Origin: Rhodovastum sp963804495
GTDB lineage: Bacteria > Pseudomonadota > Alphaproteobacteria > Acetobacterales > Acetobacteraceae
Direction of reading: 5' to 3'
Assembly (NCBI GenBank): GCA_963804495.1
Contig: CAWDQN010000003.1
Coordinates: 124,001 to 188,000 of the forward strand
DNA length: 64,000 bases
Positions 1 through 8,356 of this stretch are shown here, in pieces. Under the pieces are notes generated by a model, which saw nothing but the letters and a program-made list of their open reading frames with translations, did not search any database and was not told the origin of the DNA. The first letter of the stretch is position 1. The number at the start of each line of letters is the position of its first letter. The position numbers and the translations under genes are program-made.

Positions 1-1
1 C

Positions 2-1165
2 CGGCTGGGACTGCGGCCGCTGTTTCGGGGCGTCGCCCGCACCGGCAGCCCCGAGTTGTTCATGGCGGCCTGCCTGCTGGTGGTGCTGGCCTCCGCCGTT
101 GCCACCGCCTGGGCCGGGCTGTCGATGGCCCTGGGTGCGCTGATCGGCGGCCTGCTGCTGGCCGGCACCGAATTCCGCCGCCAGGTGGAAGTCACCATCG
201 AGCCGTTCAAGGGGCTGTTGCTCGGCGTGTTCCTGATCGCCGTCGGCCTCGGATTCGACCCGATGCGCGTGGTGGCGGACCCGCTGCTCACGCTGGGCGG
301 CGCGGTGCTGCTGGTGCTGGTCAAGCTGGTGCTGATCGCGCCCGCCGCACGTCTGTTCGGCCTGCCCTGGCCGGCTGCGGTGCAGGCCGGGTTGCTGCTG
401 GGGCCGGGGGGCGAGTTCGGCTTCGTGGTGCTGTCGGTGGCCGCGCAGGAGGGCATGCTTCCGCACGCGGTGGCCGACACCGCGCTGATTGCGGTGGCGC
501 TCAGCATGGCGGCGATTCCATTGCTGTCCTCGGTCGGGCGCCGCCACGCGCCCCGTCTGGCGCCCCGGCCGGTGGTGGACCCGGCGCTGCTGCCGCCGGG
601 GGAAACCGCCACGGAGGCGAGGGTGATCCTCGCCGGGTACGGCCGGGTGGGGCAGACCGTTGGCGCGATGCTGGAGGCGCACGCCATTCCCTATGTCGCC
701 ATCGACCGCGACGCCGACCGGGTGGCGCGCAAGCGGCGCGCCGGCAAGCCGGTCTACTGGGGCGACATCACCCTGCCGGCGCTGCTGCGCCAGGTCGGCG
801 TGGCCGACGCGCGGGCGCTGGTGGTGACCATGGACAACCGCCGCAATGTCGATGAGCTGGTGGCCGCCGCCCGCGCCGAACGGCCCGACCTGCTGATCGT
901 CGCCCGCGCCCGCGATGCCGCCCACGCCGCGCATCTGTACCATGTCGGCGCCTCCGACGCGGTGCCCGAGACGGTCGAGGCCAGCCTGCAGCTTTCCGAG
1001 GCGGTGCTGGTGGATATCGGCATTCCGATGGGGCCGGTGATTGCCTCGATCCACGAGCAGCGGGCGGCGGTGCAAGCAGCGATCAAGGCGGCGGCGCCGC
1101 ACGCGGATGTAAGGCCGCTGGGGCGGCGGCGGTTGCGGGATGCGCGGGCGAGCGCGGCGGAGTAA
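2..1165 (+). CDS. CPA2-family monovalent cation:proton antiporter (KefB/KefC-like), 5' partial
   Basis: The reading frame is open from the window edge, so the start lies upstream; about 387 residues are visible. The first half is a run of hydrophobic segments typical of the Na+/H+ exchanger fold of CPA2 transporters, including a charged ELF..AAC-type helix at the very start and a GPGGEFGFV motif of the kind conserved in Kef proteins. The second half, from about nt 615, is a TrkA-N/RCK Rossmann domain with GYGRVGQ as the dinucleotide-binding loop and an acidic residue (AIDRD) at the end of the second strand. The family exports K+ or Na+ in exchange for protons at the inner membrane and is gated by nucleotide or glutathione adducts on the RCK domain. 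Whether this one is glutathione-gated cannot be told. It ends just before a palindromic repeat. Confidence 0.85.
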   Translation, partial: RLGLRPLFRGVARTGSPELFMAACLLVVLASAVATAWAGLSMALGALIGGLLLAGTEFRRQVEVTIEPFKGLLLGVFLIAVGLGFDPMRVVADPLLTLGGAVLLVLVKLVLIAPAARLFGLPWPAAVQAGLLLGPGGEFGFVVLSVAAQEGMLPHAVADTALIAVALSMAAIPLLSSVGRRHAPRLAPRPVVDPALLPPGETATEARVILAGYGRVGQTVGAMLEAHAIPYVAIDRDADRVARKRRAGKPVYWGDITLPALLRQVGVADARALVVTMDNRRNVDELVAAARAERPDLLIVARARDAAHAAHLYHVGASDAVPETVEASLQLSEAVLVDIGIPMGPVIASIHEQRAAVQAAIKAAAPHADVRPLGRRRLRDARASAAE

Positions 1166-1230
1166 GGAAGGCCAGGGGCTCTGCCCCTGGACCCCGCCAA
1201 GGGCCGAGAGGCCCTTGGAACCCATTCCTT
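1166..1230 (+). repeat. Dispersed GC-rich palindromic repeat, forward copy
   Basis: Two adjacent short hairpins, CCAGGGGC-TCT-GCCCCTGG followed by CCAAGGGCC-GA-GGCCCTTGG, then AACCCATT and a run of T. It is one of at least eight copies in this window, mostly just after stop codons, so it probably acts as a transcription terminator or mRNA-end stabiliser. Confidence 0.8.
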
Positions 1231-1237
1231 TTTTGCA

Positions 1238-1306
1238 CCGTTGGTAGGAGGAGGGGGTTAGGCGGTGAATCGGTTCACCGCCTAACCCCCTCCTCATATC
1301 AACGGT
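1238..1306. terminator. Very strong bidirectional hairpin between two inverted repeat copies
   Basis: A perfect 21-bp stem (arms 1249-1269 and 1274-1294) closes on a 4-nt loop, and a further 7-bp outer stem (1238-1244 with 1300-1306) extends it. It sits exactly between the forward repeat at 1166-1230 and the inverted copy at 1311-1373. The structure is visible in sequence; its role as terminator is inferred. Confidence 0.6.
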
Positions 1307-1310
1307 CTAA

Positions 1311-1373
1311 AGGAACGGGGTCCAGGGGGCCACCGCCCCCTGGCGGGTCCAGGGCAGAGCCCTGGCCTTCCTT
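1311..1373 (-). repeat. Dispersed GC-rich palindromic repeat, inverted copy
   Basis: Reverse-orientation copy of the repeat at 1166-1230: on the minus strand it reads GGAAGGCCAGGGCTCTGCCC followed by the second hairpin and a T-poor end. Together the two copies make a roughly 210-bp imperfect inverted repeat between the antiporter and ubiM. Confidence 0.75.
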
Positions 1374-1424
1374 TCTTCCTCACGCTAGACCCCCCGCTCC
1401 GCAAGCGAAGCCGGAGGAACAACC

Positions 1425-2612
1425 ATGCAGTTCGATATCGTCGTGGCAGGAGCAGGCCCCGCCGGCCTGGCGTTCGCGGCGTCGCTCGCCGGCTCGGGTC
1501 TGCGGCTGGCCTTGATCGAGAAGCAGCCGGAGGCAGCGCTGGCCGATCCGGCGTTCGACGGACGCGAAATCGCCCTGACCCATCTGTCCATGGGTCTGTT
1601 GCGGCGCCTGGGCGCCTGGCAGCGCATTCCCGCGGCCGAGATCGCGCCGCTGCGCGAGGCGCAGGTGCTGAACGGTGTGTCCTCGTTCGCGCTGCGCTTC
1701 GACGCCGACGGCAAAGGCGACGGCCCGCTCGGCGTGCTGGTGCCCAATCACCTGATCCGTCGCAGCCTGTACGAGGTGGTGCGGGACCTGGACGGGGTAA
1801 GCCTGCTGACCGGTGCCAGCGTGGCCGCGGTGCAGACCTCGACCGCGGGGGCGACGGTGGGGCTGGCGGACGGGCGGGAGATGGCGGCGCGGCTGGTGGT
1901 GGCGGCGGACACGCGGTTTTCCGAGTCCCGCCGGCGCATGGGCATTCCGGCGGCCATGCAGGATTTCGGCAAGAGCATGCTGGTCTGCCGCATGGCGCAT
2001 GCGCGCCCGCACCACGGCATCGCCACCGAGTGGTTCGGCTACGGCCAGACCTTCGCGATCCTGCCGCTGAACGGCGATGTCTCCGGCGTGGTGCTGACGC
2101 TGCCGGCGCGGGAGATGGATCAGGTGATGGCGCTGGAGGGGGGCGACTTCGACAGCGACATCACCCGTCGCTACCGCAACCGGCTGGGGGCGATGCGGCT
2201 GGTCTCGACCCGGCATGTCTATCCGCTGGTCGGCGTGTTTGCGCAGCGCTTCGTGGCGACGCGCTTCGCGCTGGTGGGGGATGCGGCCGTGGGCATGCAT
2301 CCGGTGACGGCGCACGGGTTCAATCTCGGCCTGCGCGGGGCGGATTCCCTGGCGGGCGAGATTCGCGAGGCGATCGGGCGCGGGCGCGACGTGGCCGACC
2401 GGCGGGCGCTGGCGCGTTACCAGTCCGACCACATGCGCGCCAGCCGGCCACTCTACCTCGCCACCAACGCGACCGCCCTGTTTTATACCGACGACCGTCT
2501 GCCGGCGCGGCTGCTGCGCGCGGCGGCACTGCGGGTGGGCAGCCGGCTGGCGCCGTTCCGGCGCGCGGTGGTCGAGCGACTGACCGAGGCAGGCTCAGCC
2601 CGCAGCGGCTGA
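1425..2612 (+). CDS. ubiM: FAD-dependent ubiquinone-biosynthesis hydroxylase, UbiM type
   Basis: A 395-residue class A flavoprotein monooxygenase of the UbiH/UbiF/COQ6 family. The N-terminal FAD-binding loop VAGAGPAGLAF is at residues 7-17, and the second FAD motif GDAAVGMHPVTAHGFNLGL is at about 285-303, with the His-Pro and Gly residues expected of the family. The region around FDGREIALTH and the VPNHLIRRSL segment resemble what I recall of alphaproteobacterial UbiM, proposed as the demethoxyubiquinol C5 hydroxylase, rather than generic UbiH. It acts on a membrane-bound quinone head group. The ATG is preceded by GGAGGA at good spacing. The nearest relatives UbiH/L/F cannot be excluded without an alignment. 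Confidence 0.72.
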   Translation: MQFDIVVAGAGPAGLAFAASLAGSGLRLALIEKQPEAALADPAFDGREIALTHLSMGLLRRLGAWQRIPAAEIAPLREAQVLNGVSSFALRFDADGKGDGPLGVLVPNHLIRRSLYEVVRDLDGVSLLTGASVAAVQTSTAGATVGLADGREMAARLVVAADTRFSESRRRMGIPAAMQDFGKSMLVCRMAHARPHHGIATEWFGYGQTFAILPLNGDVSGVVLTLPAREMDQVMALEGGDFDSDITRRYRNRLGAMRLVSTRHVYPLVGVFAQRFVATRFALVGDAAVGMHPVTAHGFNLGLRGADSLAGEIREAIGRGRDVADRRALARYQSDHMRASRPLYLATNATALFYTDDRLPARLLRAAALRVGSRLAPFRRAVVERLTEAGSARSG

Positions 2613-2732
2613 CCGCAAAGTCCGGGGCAAGCGCCCCGGCAGCGGCGCATCCGCGGCGGCATTCACCATCGCGAAACGGGTCGGCGCCCATTGTGTCGTG
2701 GCCAGCGTTACGGCCGCGCGCGAGGACCCGCC

Positions 2733-4922
2733 ATGCCTTTCGATCCGCCCGACACGAGTGCCGATCATGCCGCCGGGCTCGACGCCGCGAGGGACGGGAA
2801 CGAATGGCTGGGATTGCCGCTTCTCGATCCGGCCGGCTGCGCCAGGCTGCGCGGCATGCGCGACGACATCGCCCGCGCGCTGCCAGCCGCGCTGCGGACA
2901 GTCCATGCCCAATGGCAGGCCGAACCCGCGCTGGCGAGGCTGCTCGGCGACGAGACGCGGATGGCCCGGCTGCAGGCGCTGCAGGAACGGCACTGGCTGG
3001 CCCTGCTGTCGGCCTCGTTCGATGACGGCCAGGCCGACCGCTCGCGCCGGGTGGGTGAGGTGCATGCGCGGCATGGGCTGGAGTCGCGATGGTATATCAG
3101 CGGCACCTGCCTGGTCATGGAGCAGTTGGTGGCGGTGCTGGCCCGCCGCCATCGCGCCCGCCCGGCGCTGGCGGCGGACCTGACGGCACTGCTGCGCGCT
3201 GTGTTCCTCGACATGGCGTTGTCGTTGCGCGCCTGGCATCGTCACGACGAGGCCAATCACATGCGCGCCGAAGTGCTGGCCCTGGCCGACCTGATCGAAG
3301 GCGATGTGACGCTTGCGGTCGGCGAGATCGAACTGGAGGCCGAGCGTTTGTCGGACGGCGCGAAGCGGCTGGCCGAGGTGGCCACCGATGTGCGCGGCGT
3401 CGCCGAGGCGGTGAGCACGGCGGTGGACGCGACCGTGGCCTCGGTGCAGGCGGTCGCCGCGGCGGCGCGGGTGCTGGAAACCGCCACCGGCGAGATCGCC
3501 GGGCAGGCCGCGCGGGCCGCCGGTGAGACCGCCGGCTCGGCCCGGGACGCTGCTGCCGCCGGCGAGGCGATGCAGGCGCTGACCCGCTCGGCGGAGGAAA
3601 TCGAGGACGTGGTGCGGCTGGTGCGCGGTATCGCCCGGCAGACCCGCCTGCTGGCGTTGAACGCGACCATCGAGGCGACCCGCGCTGGGGAGGCCGGGCG
3701 CGGCTTCGCGGTGGTGGCCGCCGAGGTGAAGGGTCTGGCGAGCCAGACCGAGGAGGCCACCGGCGGGGTGAGCGCGCGGGCCGAGGCGATCGCGCGCGGC
3801 GTCGCCGGCGCGGCGACGCGGGTGGACAGCATCGGCCTGCGCGCGCGCGGCGTCGAGGTGATCGCCCACGAGGTATGCGCCTCGACCGACCAGCAGCGCG
3901 CGGCCACGGCTGAAATCGCGCGCCATGTCGCCGTTGCCGGCGGCCACACCAGCGCGGTCGCCGGCCAGGTCCGCCACTTGTTGGGACGAGCCGAGGCAAC
4001 CGAGGCCGCGGCGCACGGCTTCGGCGATATGGCGACGCAGTTGCAGACCGGCCTGGCCGAGTTGCCGCGGCGGCTGAGCACGGTGCTGCGCAGCTCGAAC
4101 GCGGGCAGCCGCCGCCGCATGGCGCGCGAGCCGGTCTGCGTGCGCTTCACGCTGCATGCCGACGGACGGCGGATCGAAGGGTTCACCGGCGACCTCGGTA
4201 CCGGCGGCGCGTTGCTGGCGCGTCCGGACTCCGGCCTGTCGGTCGGGTCTGCGGGTGAACTGATCCTCGAACGCATCGATAAGCTGCCTGCCAAGGTGGT
4301 CGGCGTGTCAGCGTTGGGTCTGCACGTGCAATTCCTGGATGTGTCGGCGGCTCAGGAGGCGGCGATCGAGGCCCGTCTGGCGCAGGCGCGCATGCTGGAC
4401 CCGCCGCATAGCGCGCGTTGTCAGGCGGCGGCGTCGTCCGTGGCGGCCGCCTTCGAGCAGGCGATTGCGGCCGGGCGGTTCAGTCCGCAGGCGGTGTTCG
4501 ACACCGAGTACCGGCCGGTTCCGGGCAGCGACCCGCAGCAGCATGTGTGCGGCGCGACCGAGGTGTGCGACGCGCTGGTGCCGCCGATCATCGAGAAGGT
4601 GAAGGCTGCCGACCCGGCCATCGTGTTCTGCGCGCCATGCGACCGGCACGGCTACATCGCGACGCACAACTGCGACTACAGCCAACCGCAGCGGCCGGGC
4701 GACCGCGCGTGGAACATCGCGCACAGCCGCAACCGCCGCATTTTCGACGATCGGGCCGGGTTGCTGGCGGCGCGCAACACGCGGCCGATCCTGATCCAGG
4801 CCTATCCGCGCGACATGGGCGGCGGGCGGATCATCATGCTGAAGGAGTACGATGCCCCGATCATCGTGCAGGGACGGCACTGGGGCGCGATGCGTCTGGC
4901 AGTGAGGCTGCCGACCGGCTGA
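2733..4922 (+). CDS. Soluble globin-coupled methyl-accepting chemotaxis protein with PilZ and C-terminal sensory domains
   Basis: A 729-residue protein with no membrane segment. Residues about 20-165 look like a protoglobin sensor domain as in HemAT, with candidate proximal histidines in the RHW and HARH segments. Residues about 185-440 are the coiled signalling domain, whose hairpin tip contains ALNATIEATRAGEAGRGFAV. A PilZ domain follows near residue 460 (RRRMAREP, then DLGTGG where DxSxxG is usual). The last 165 residues form a conserved MCP tail rich in Cys and His (CAPCDRHGYIATHNC, NRRIFDDRAGL) that I know from Azospirillum-type receptors. It probably reports O2 or redox state to CheA from the cytoplasm. 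The ATG at 2733 follows GAGG and is preferred to a TTG 42 bp upstream. Confidence 0.8.
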   Translation: MPFDPPDTSADHAAGLDAARDGNEWLGLPLLDPAGCARLRGMRDDIARALPAALRTVHAQWQAEPALARLLGDETRMARLQALQERHWLALLSASFDDGQADRSRRVGEVHARHGLESRWYISGTCLVMEQLVAVLARRHRARPALAADLTALLRAVFLDMALSLRAWHRHDEANHMRAEVLALADLIEGDVTLAVGEIELEAERLSDGAKRLAEVATDVRGVAEAVSTAVDATVASVQAVAAAARVLETATGEIAGQAARAAGETAGSARDAAAAGEAMQALTRSAEEIEDVVRLVRGIARQTRLLALNATIEATRAGEAGRGFAVVAAEVKGLASQTEEATGGVSARAEAIARGVAGAATRVDSIGLRARGVEVIAHEVCASTDQQRAATAEIARHVAVAGGHTSAVAGQVRHLLGRAEATEAAAHGFGDMATQLQTGLAELPRRLSTVLRSSNAGSRRRMAREPVCVRFTLHADGRRIEGFTGDLGTGGALLARPDSGLSVGSAGELILERIDKLPAKVVGVSALGLHVQFLDVSAAQEAAIEARLAQARMLDPPHSARCQAAASSVAAAFEQAIAAGRFSPQAVFDTEYRPVPGSDPQQHVCGATEVCDALVPPIIEKVKAADPAIVFCAPCDRHGYIATHNCDYSQPQRPGDRAWNIAHSRNRRIFDDRAGLLAARNTRPILIQAYPRDMGGGRIIMLKEYDAPIIVQGRHWGAMRLAVRLPTG

Positions 4923-4971
4923 AAGAGTCGTTACGATATTTCTTTAATCCCGCCACCAACGGAGAAAGCTC

Positions 4972-5331
4972 ATGCGCCTTTTTGCTGCCGCCGCGTTTGC
5001 GCTGACGATCGGCACCGCCGGTCTGGCCCAGGCCGCCAAGCAGGACTTCACCCTGGTCAACCGCACCGGCTACACGGTCGCGCATGTCTTCGTGAGTGCC
5101 GCCGACAGCAACTCCTGGGAAGAGGATGTGCTCGGCGAGGACACGCTGGAAAACGGCGATCACGTCAACATCACCTTCGAGACGGGCGAGCGCGGCTGTC
5201 TGTATGATCTGAAGGTTGTCTACGACGATGGCGATTCGTCGGCCTGGGGTAAGATTAATCTGTGCAAGATCGGCCGGATCGCGATCTACTGGGACCGCAA
5301 GGCCGGCAACACCCGCGCCGTCGCCGAATAA
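4972..5331 (+). CDS. Small secreted protein of unknown function
   Basis: A 119-residue protein with a clear Sec signal peptide, hydrophobic from residue 4 and probably cut after AQA at residue 21. The mature part is acidic, with motifs DFTLVNRTGYTV, a W-E-E-D-V-L-G segment and a C-x-Y-D-L-K-V-V-Y-D-D-G segment. There are two cysteines (in GERGCLYD and INLCKIG), so one disulphide is possible. I recall similar short periplasmic proteins in many alphaproteobacteria but know no function. GGAGAAAG lies just upstream of the ATG, and a rho-independent terminator follows the stop, so it is probably transcribed alone or with the upstream chemoreceptor. Confidence 0.75.
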   Translation: MRLFAAAAFALTIGTAGLAQAAKQDFTLVNRTGYTVAHVFVSAADSNSWEEDVLGEDTLENGDHVNITFETGERGCLYDLKVVYDDGDSSAWGKINLCKIGRIAIYWDRKAGNTRAVAE

Positions 5332-5350
5332 TCGGTCCGAAGACGTCCGT

Positions 5351-5392
5351 CGCAGGGGCCGGAGCGGCGCGCTTCGGCCCCTGCGCTATTTT
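5351..5392 (+). terminator. Rho-independent terminator
   Basis: Perfect 11-bp GC-rich stem (5351-5361 with 5375-5385) followed by CTATTTT, 20 bp after the stop codon of the small secreted protein. Confidence 0.8.
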
Positions 5393-5550
5393 GATGGCAT
5401 GAGAAGCGAGAGATCCAGGCGCGCTGCGTCAGGATTGGCGCCCTGCAGCATGAGTAGTTTCCGGTCCTCCCGCCGGGATATTTTATAATCTATATCAGTT
5501 GGGCGCTAAGATAAAATACGTATCCGAAAGCATTGTTTATGGAGATCGAA

Positions 5551-6054
5551 ATGCCAACCCAGATGATTTCATACCGCCAACTTGCCGCGCTGAGTGCGAT
5601 TTTCCTGCTCGGCGCCTGTGCCCAGACGCCGCCGCAAGTTGTCGGGTCGGACCAGCCACCGGTGGTGCCGTACCAGCCCCAGCTTGCCTCGAATCCGCCA
5701 CCGGTGCCGCCCGGCGCCAACGCGGTGTGGTACCATGTCAGATTCGACACGAATGCGGTGGCGATCGGCCCTGATGGACAAAGCGTCGTCGCCGACATGA
5801 CGACCTATCTGCAGGGCAATCCGAACGCGATCGCCACGATCATCGGCCGGACCGACACGGTTGGCAGCCAGGACTACAATATGCATCTGTCGCATCAGCG
5901 CGCCGATGCGGTGCGCGACGCGCTGGTCTATCGGGGCAACGTGGCGGCCGACCGGGTCGAGACGCGTTGGACCGGCGAGACCAGACTGAAAGTGGCAACC
6001 GCCGTTGACACTCCGGAAGCGTCGAACCGGGTGGTCGATATCGCCATCCATTAA
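5551..6054 (+). CDS. OmpA-family outer-membrane lipoprotein (peptidoglycan-associated type)
   Basis: A 167-residue lipoprotein with a lipobox LLGAC (Cys at residue 23), then a Pro-rich linker (about residues 25-55) and an OmpA/MotB-like domain. Expected features are visible: VRFDTN near the start, GRTDTVGSQDYN in place of the usual GHTD loop, SHQRADAVRDAL, and a final RVVDIAIH strand. The domain binds meso-diaminopimelate in peptidoglycan in this family. The ATG at 5551 has GGAG six bases upstream; ATGs at 5533 and 5539 are in frame but less well placed. A perfect TATAAT lies at 5484-5489 in an AT-rich patch upstream and could be the -10 element, although I see no good -35. Confidence 0.78.
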   Translation: MPTQMISYRQLAALSAIFLLGACAQTPPQVVGSDQPPVVPYQPQLASNPPPVPPGANAVWYHVRFDTNAVAIGPDGQSVVADMTTYLQGNPNAIATIIGRTDTVGSQDYNMHLSHQRADAVRDALVYRGNVAADRVETRWTGETRLKVATAVDTPEASNRVVDIAIH

Positions 6055-6125
6055 CGCGGCAAGCGACCACAACACGACCTTTACGGCCTCGAACATCGAG
6101 GTATCATTCACCCATGGAGACAACC

Positions 6126-6275
6126 ATGACACCGCGTCTGCTTCTGATTCTTGCGTGCACCTTCCTCGCCGTTTCCGCCTGTGTGGTTTCACCCTACGGC
6201 AGCGGCGGCGGGTATTATTCCGGCGGCGGCGGCTACCACGATCAATACTATGGCCGCAGCGTCTGGCGCCAATAG
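6126..6275 (+). CDS. Very small Gly/Tyr-rich lipoprotein
   Basis: A 49-residue ORF preceded by GGAGA five bases before the ATG. Residues 4-18 are hydrophobic and end in a lipobox VSAC (Cys 19). The mature remainder is only 30 residues, mainly Gly, Tyr and Ser (SGGGYYSGGGGYHDQYYG). It starts 71 bp after the OmpA-type lipoprotein and may be co-transcribed. No function is known to me; entericidin-like or surface-exposed small lipoproteins are similar in size only. Confidence 0.6.
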   Translation: MTPRLLLILACTFLAVSACVVSPYGSGGGYYSGGGGYHDQYYGRSVWRQ

Positions 6276-6508
6276 TAGAATATAGGCAACACTGTTCCCG
6301 TGGACGAACGTGTTGCGGCCGGTCCGCCGGTACTGTGGTCCCGCTCGGCAAGCGGTGCCGCGTCCTGCTTCAGGGTCCGCCAGCCGGCTCCGGCGCGACG
6401 GCAACCACCAATCCCGGACGGGTCGGACACATCGGCCACCGCTTCCTATAAGCCGCGGGTGATGATCTCCTGCGGCGCGTGCGGGGGCCGCCGCAGCGGC
6501 GCCAGCCA

Positions 6509-7360
6509 CTATGCCACCCCGTAGGTCCTGAACCACGCCAGCATCCGTCGCCATCCGTCGGCGGCATCCTCGGCCCGGTAGCTGGGCCGGTAGTCGGCGT
6601 GGAATCCGTGCGATGCGTCCGGGTACACCACGATCTCCACCGTCTGCCCGGCGGCCCTTGCCTTCGCCGCCGCCGCCTGCACGTCGGCCAGCTTGATGCC
6701 GGCATCCTTGCCGCCGTACAGGCCGAGCAGGGGGGCGTGCAGCTCCGCGGCCAGGTCGGTGGGGGTTTTGGGCTGGATGTCTGTGGTCGGGCCGGTGACC
6801 TGCCCGTACCAGGCCACCGCCGCCTTCACCCTGGGATTGTGCTCGGCATAGAGCCAGGCGTTGCGCCCGCCGCGACAGAACCCGACCACGCCGAGGCGCC
6901 CGGCATCGCCCTTGTTCGCCGCCGCCCAGTCAACCGTATCATCCAGGTCGGACAGCAGGGTGGCGTCCGGCGCCTTGTCCACGACGTCGCGGTAGATGTT
7001 GCTGAAATCGGTGATTTTCGAGAAGTCGGCGATGCGCGCATAGATTTCCGGGGCGACCGCCAAATACCCTGCCTTGGCCAGCCGACGGCAGATGTCCTTG
7101 ATGTAGTCGTGGATGCCGTAAGCCTCTTCGTTCACCAGCACGATGGGGAAGGGGCCGCTTCCCTGCGGGCGGGCAAAATAGGCGGGCAGTTCGCCGTCGG
7201 CCACCGTCATCTTCATCTCGCCGGCGTCGATGCCGGCGGTGTCGGTGTGGATCACCTGCGCTTCGACCCTGGTCGTGGCCAGCGTCAGCCCGGATATCAG
7301 CCCGGTCATCATGAAGCGCCGGGCGACGGGGAGACGGATCAGTCCGGGTAATTCTTCCAT
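6509..7360 (-). CDS. Dienelactone hydrolase family protein with Tat-type signal
   Basis: A 283-residue alpha/beta hydrolase. The N-terminus has ARRFMMTGLISG, a twin-arginine motif before a short hydrophobic stretch ending near VEA, so export by Tat is likely. The nucleophile elbow is GFCRGG (Cys, as in dienelactone hydrolases), with GGKDAGI supplying the acid and SHGFHADY the histidine of the catalytic triad. Dienelactone hydrolases open lactone rings in aromatic breakdown, but exported Tat members act on unknown esters or lactones. GAGGA lies about 7 bp before the ATG at 7360. The next gene upstream on this strand is separated by a block of palindromic repeats. Confidence 0.82.
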   Translation of the reverse strand: MEELPGLIRLPVARRFMMTGLISGLTLATTRVEAQVIHTDTAGIDAGEMKMTVADGELPAYFARPQGSGPFPIVLVNEEAYGIHDYIKDICRRLAKAGYLAVAPEIYARIADFSKITDFSNIYRDVVDKAPDATLLSDLDDTVDWAAANKGDAGRLGVVGFCRGGRNAWLYAEHNPRVKAAVAWYGQVTGPTTDIQPKTPTDLAAELHAPLLGLYGGKDAGIKLADVQAAAAKARAAGQTVEIVVYPDASHGFHADYRPSYRAEDAADGWRRMLAWFRTYGVA

Positions 7361-7381
7361 GGAGCTTCCTCGATATAACAT

Positions 7382-7475
7382 CCGGGGCTTTGCCCCGGAC
7401 CCCACCAGGGGCTTTGCCCCTGAACCCCAGCAAGGGCTTTGCCCCGGACCCCCAGCAAGGGCTTCGCCCTTGGAG
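7382..7475. repeat. Array of four short palindromic repeat units
   Basis: Four tandem hairpin units of the form C-RGGGC-TTT/TTC-GCCC (CCGGGGCTTTGCCCCGG, CAGGGGCTTTGCCCCTG, and two CAAGGGC... units), separated by GACCCC or AACCCC. They lie between the amidotransferase stop and the dienelactone hydrolase start. They resemble the main dispersed repeat but have a TTT loop. Confidence 0.75.
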
Positions 7476-7482
7476 CCCGGAC

Positions 7483-8250
7483 TCAGTCTGCGGCGGCCGC
7501 CTGCGGGACCGACCGGCCGCGCACCGCCTCGCCGAAGGCCTCGAAGATCCGGCGCGACACCGCGTCGTGATCCCAGTCGTATTCCGGGTGCCATTGCACG
7601 CCAACCGCCAGCGCCGGGGCCACCGCCGCGCGAATCGCCTCGATGGTGCCGTCCGGCGCCACCGCCTCGGCCACCAAGCCCGGGCCGAGCCGGTCGATGC
7701 CCTGGTTGTGCAGCGAATTGACCGCGATTTCCGTGCCGCCGGCGATTCGGTGCAGCCAGCTTCCCCGGACGATGCGCACGCTGTGCGCCTTGCCGGTGCG
7801 CACGCGCGGGTTGGGCTGCATCGGCACGCCATGGTCCATCCGGTCGGGCAAATCCTGCAGCCGCTGGTGCAGGCTGCCGCCCAGGGCCACGTTGAATTCC
7901 TGCATGCCGCGGCAAATCGCCAGCAACGGAATGCCGGCGGCAACCGCGCCGCGGATCAGCGGCAGGGTAACGGCGTCGCGCATCGCATCCTCGGGCGTGC
8001 CCTCGGCATGCGGCGGGCCCTGATACAGGTCCGGGTGCACGTTGGAGCGGCTGCCGGTGAAAATCACCCCGTCCAGCTTCGCCAGCAGCGTGGCGATATC
8101 GGCGTGCTTGCCATTCGCCGGGATCAGCACCGGCACCCCGCCCACCACCAGATCGGTTGCCCGCACATACGTGTCCGACGCGGCATGATTGGGGGTGCCG
8201 TAGGTGCCGAACAATTTGGTGCAGCAGGAAATGCCGATCAGCGGTTTCAT
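7483..8250 (-). CDS. Class I glutamine amidotransferase-like gamma-glutamyl hydrolase (PuuD family)
   Basis: A 255-residue protein. The catalytic Cys lies in AICRGMQEFNVALGG and the catalytic His/Glu in GVQWHPEYDW, both matching the gamma-glutamyl-GABA hydrolase family, which frees GABA or other amines from gamma-glutamyl conjugates in putrescine-type catabolism. No other puu genes are nearby, so the substrate is open. The start at 8250 (MKPLIGISC) matches the family's usual N-terminus; two in-frame ATGs at 8262-8265 are alternatives, and no start has a strong ribosome-binding site. Confidence 0.85.
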   Translation of the reverse strand: MKPLIGISCCTKLFGTYGTPNHAASDTYVRATDLVVGGVPVLIPANGKHADIATLLAKLDGVIFTGSRSNVHPDLYQGPPHAEGTPEDAMRDAVTLPLIRGAVAAGIPLLAICRGMQEFNVALGGSLHQRLQDLPDRMDHGVPMQPNPRVRTGKAHSVRIVRGSWLHRIAGGTEIAVNSLHNQGIDRLGPGLVAEAVAPDGTIEAIRAAVAPALAVGVQWHPEYDWDHDAVSRRIFEAFGEAVRGRSVPQAAAAD

Positions 8251-8356
8251 GGCTTCGATCATCATCCGGGAACGTGGCGATAAAATGAAGTCATTGATGC
8301 CATATCGCCCGCCGACCGCCCCGCCCAGGCGGCAGGTGTGGCCGCCATGCCACGCT

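Noticed and set aside
6509..7915. A long open frame joining the dienelactone hydrolase to about 185 residues upstream
   Set aside because: The upstream part is Arg/Gly-rich shadow sequence running through the repeat array and the amidotransferase gene; a ribosome-binding site and signal peptide start the real protein at 7360.
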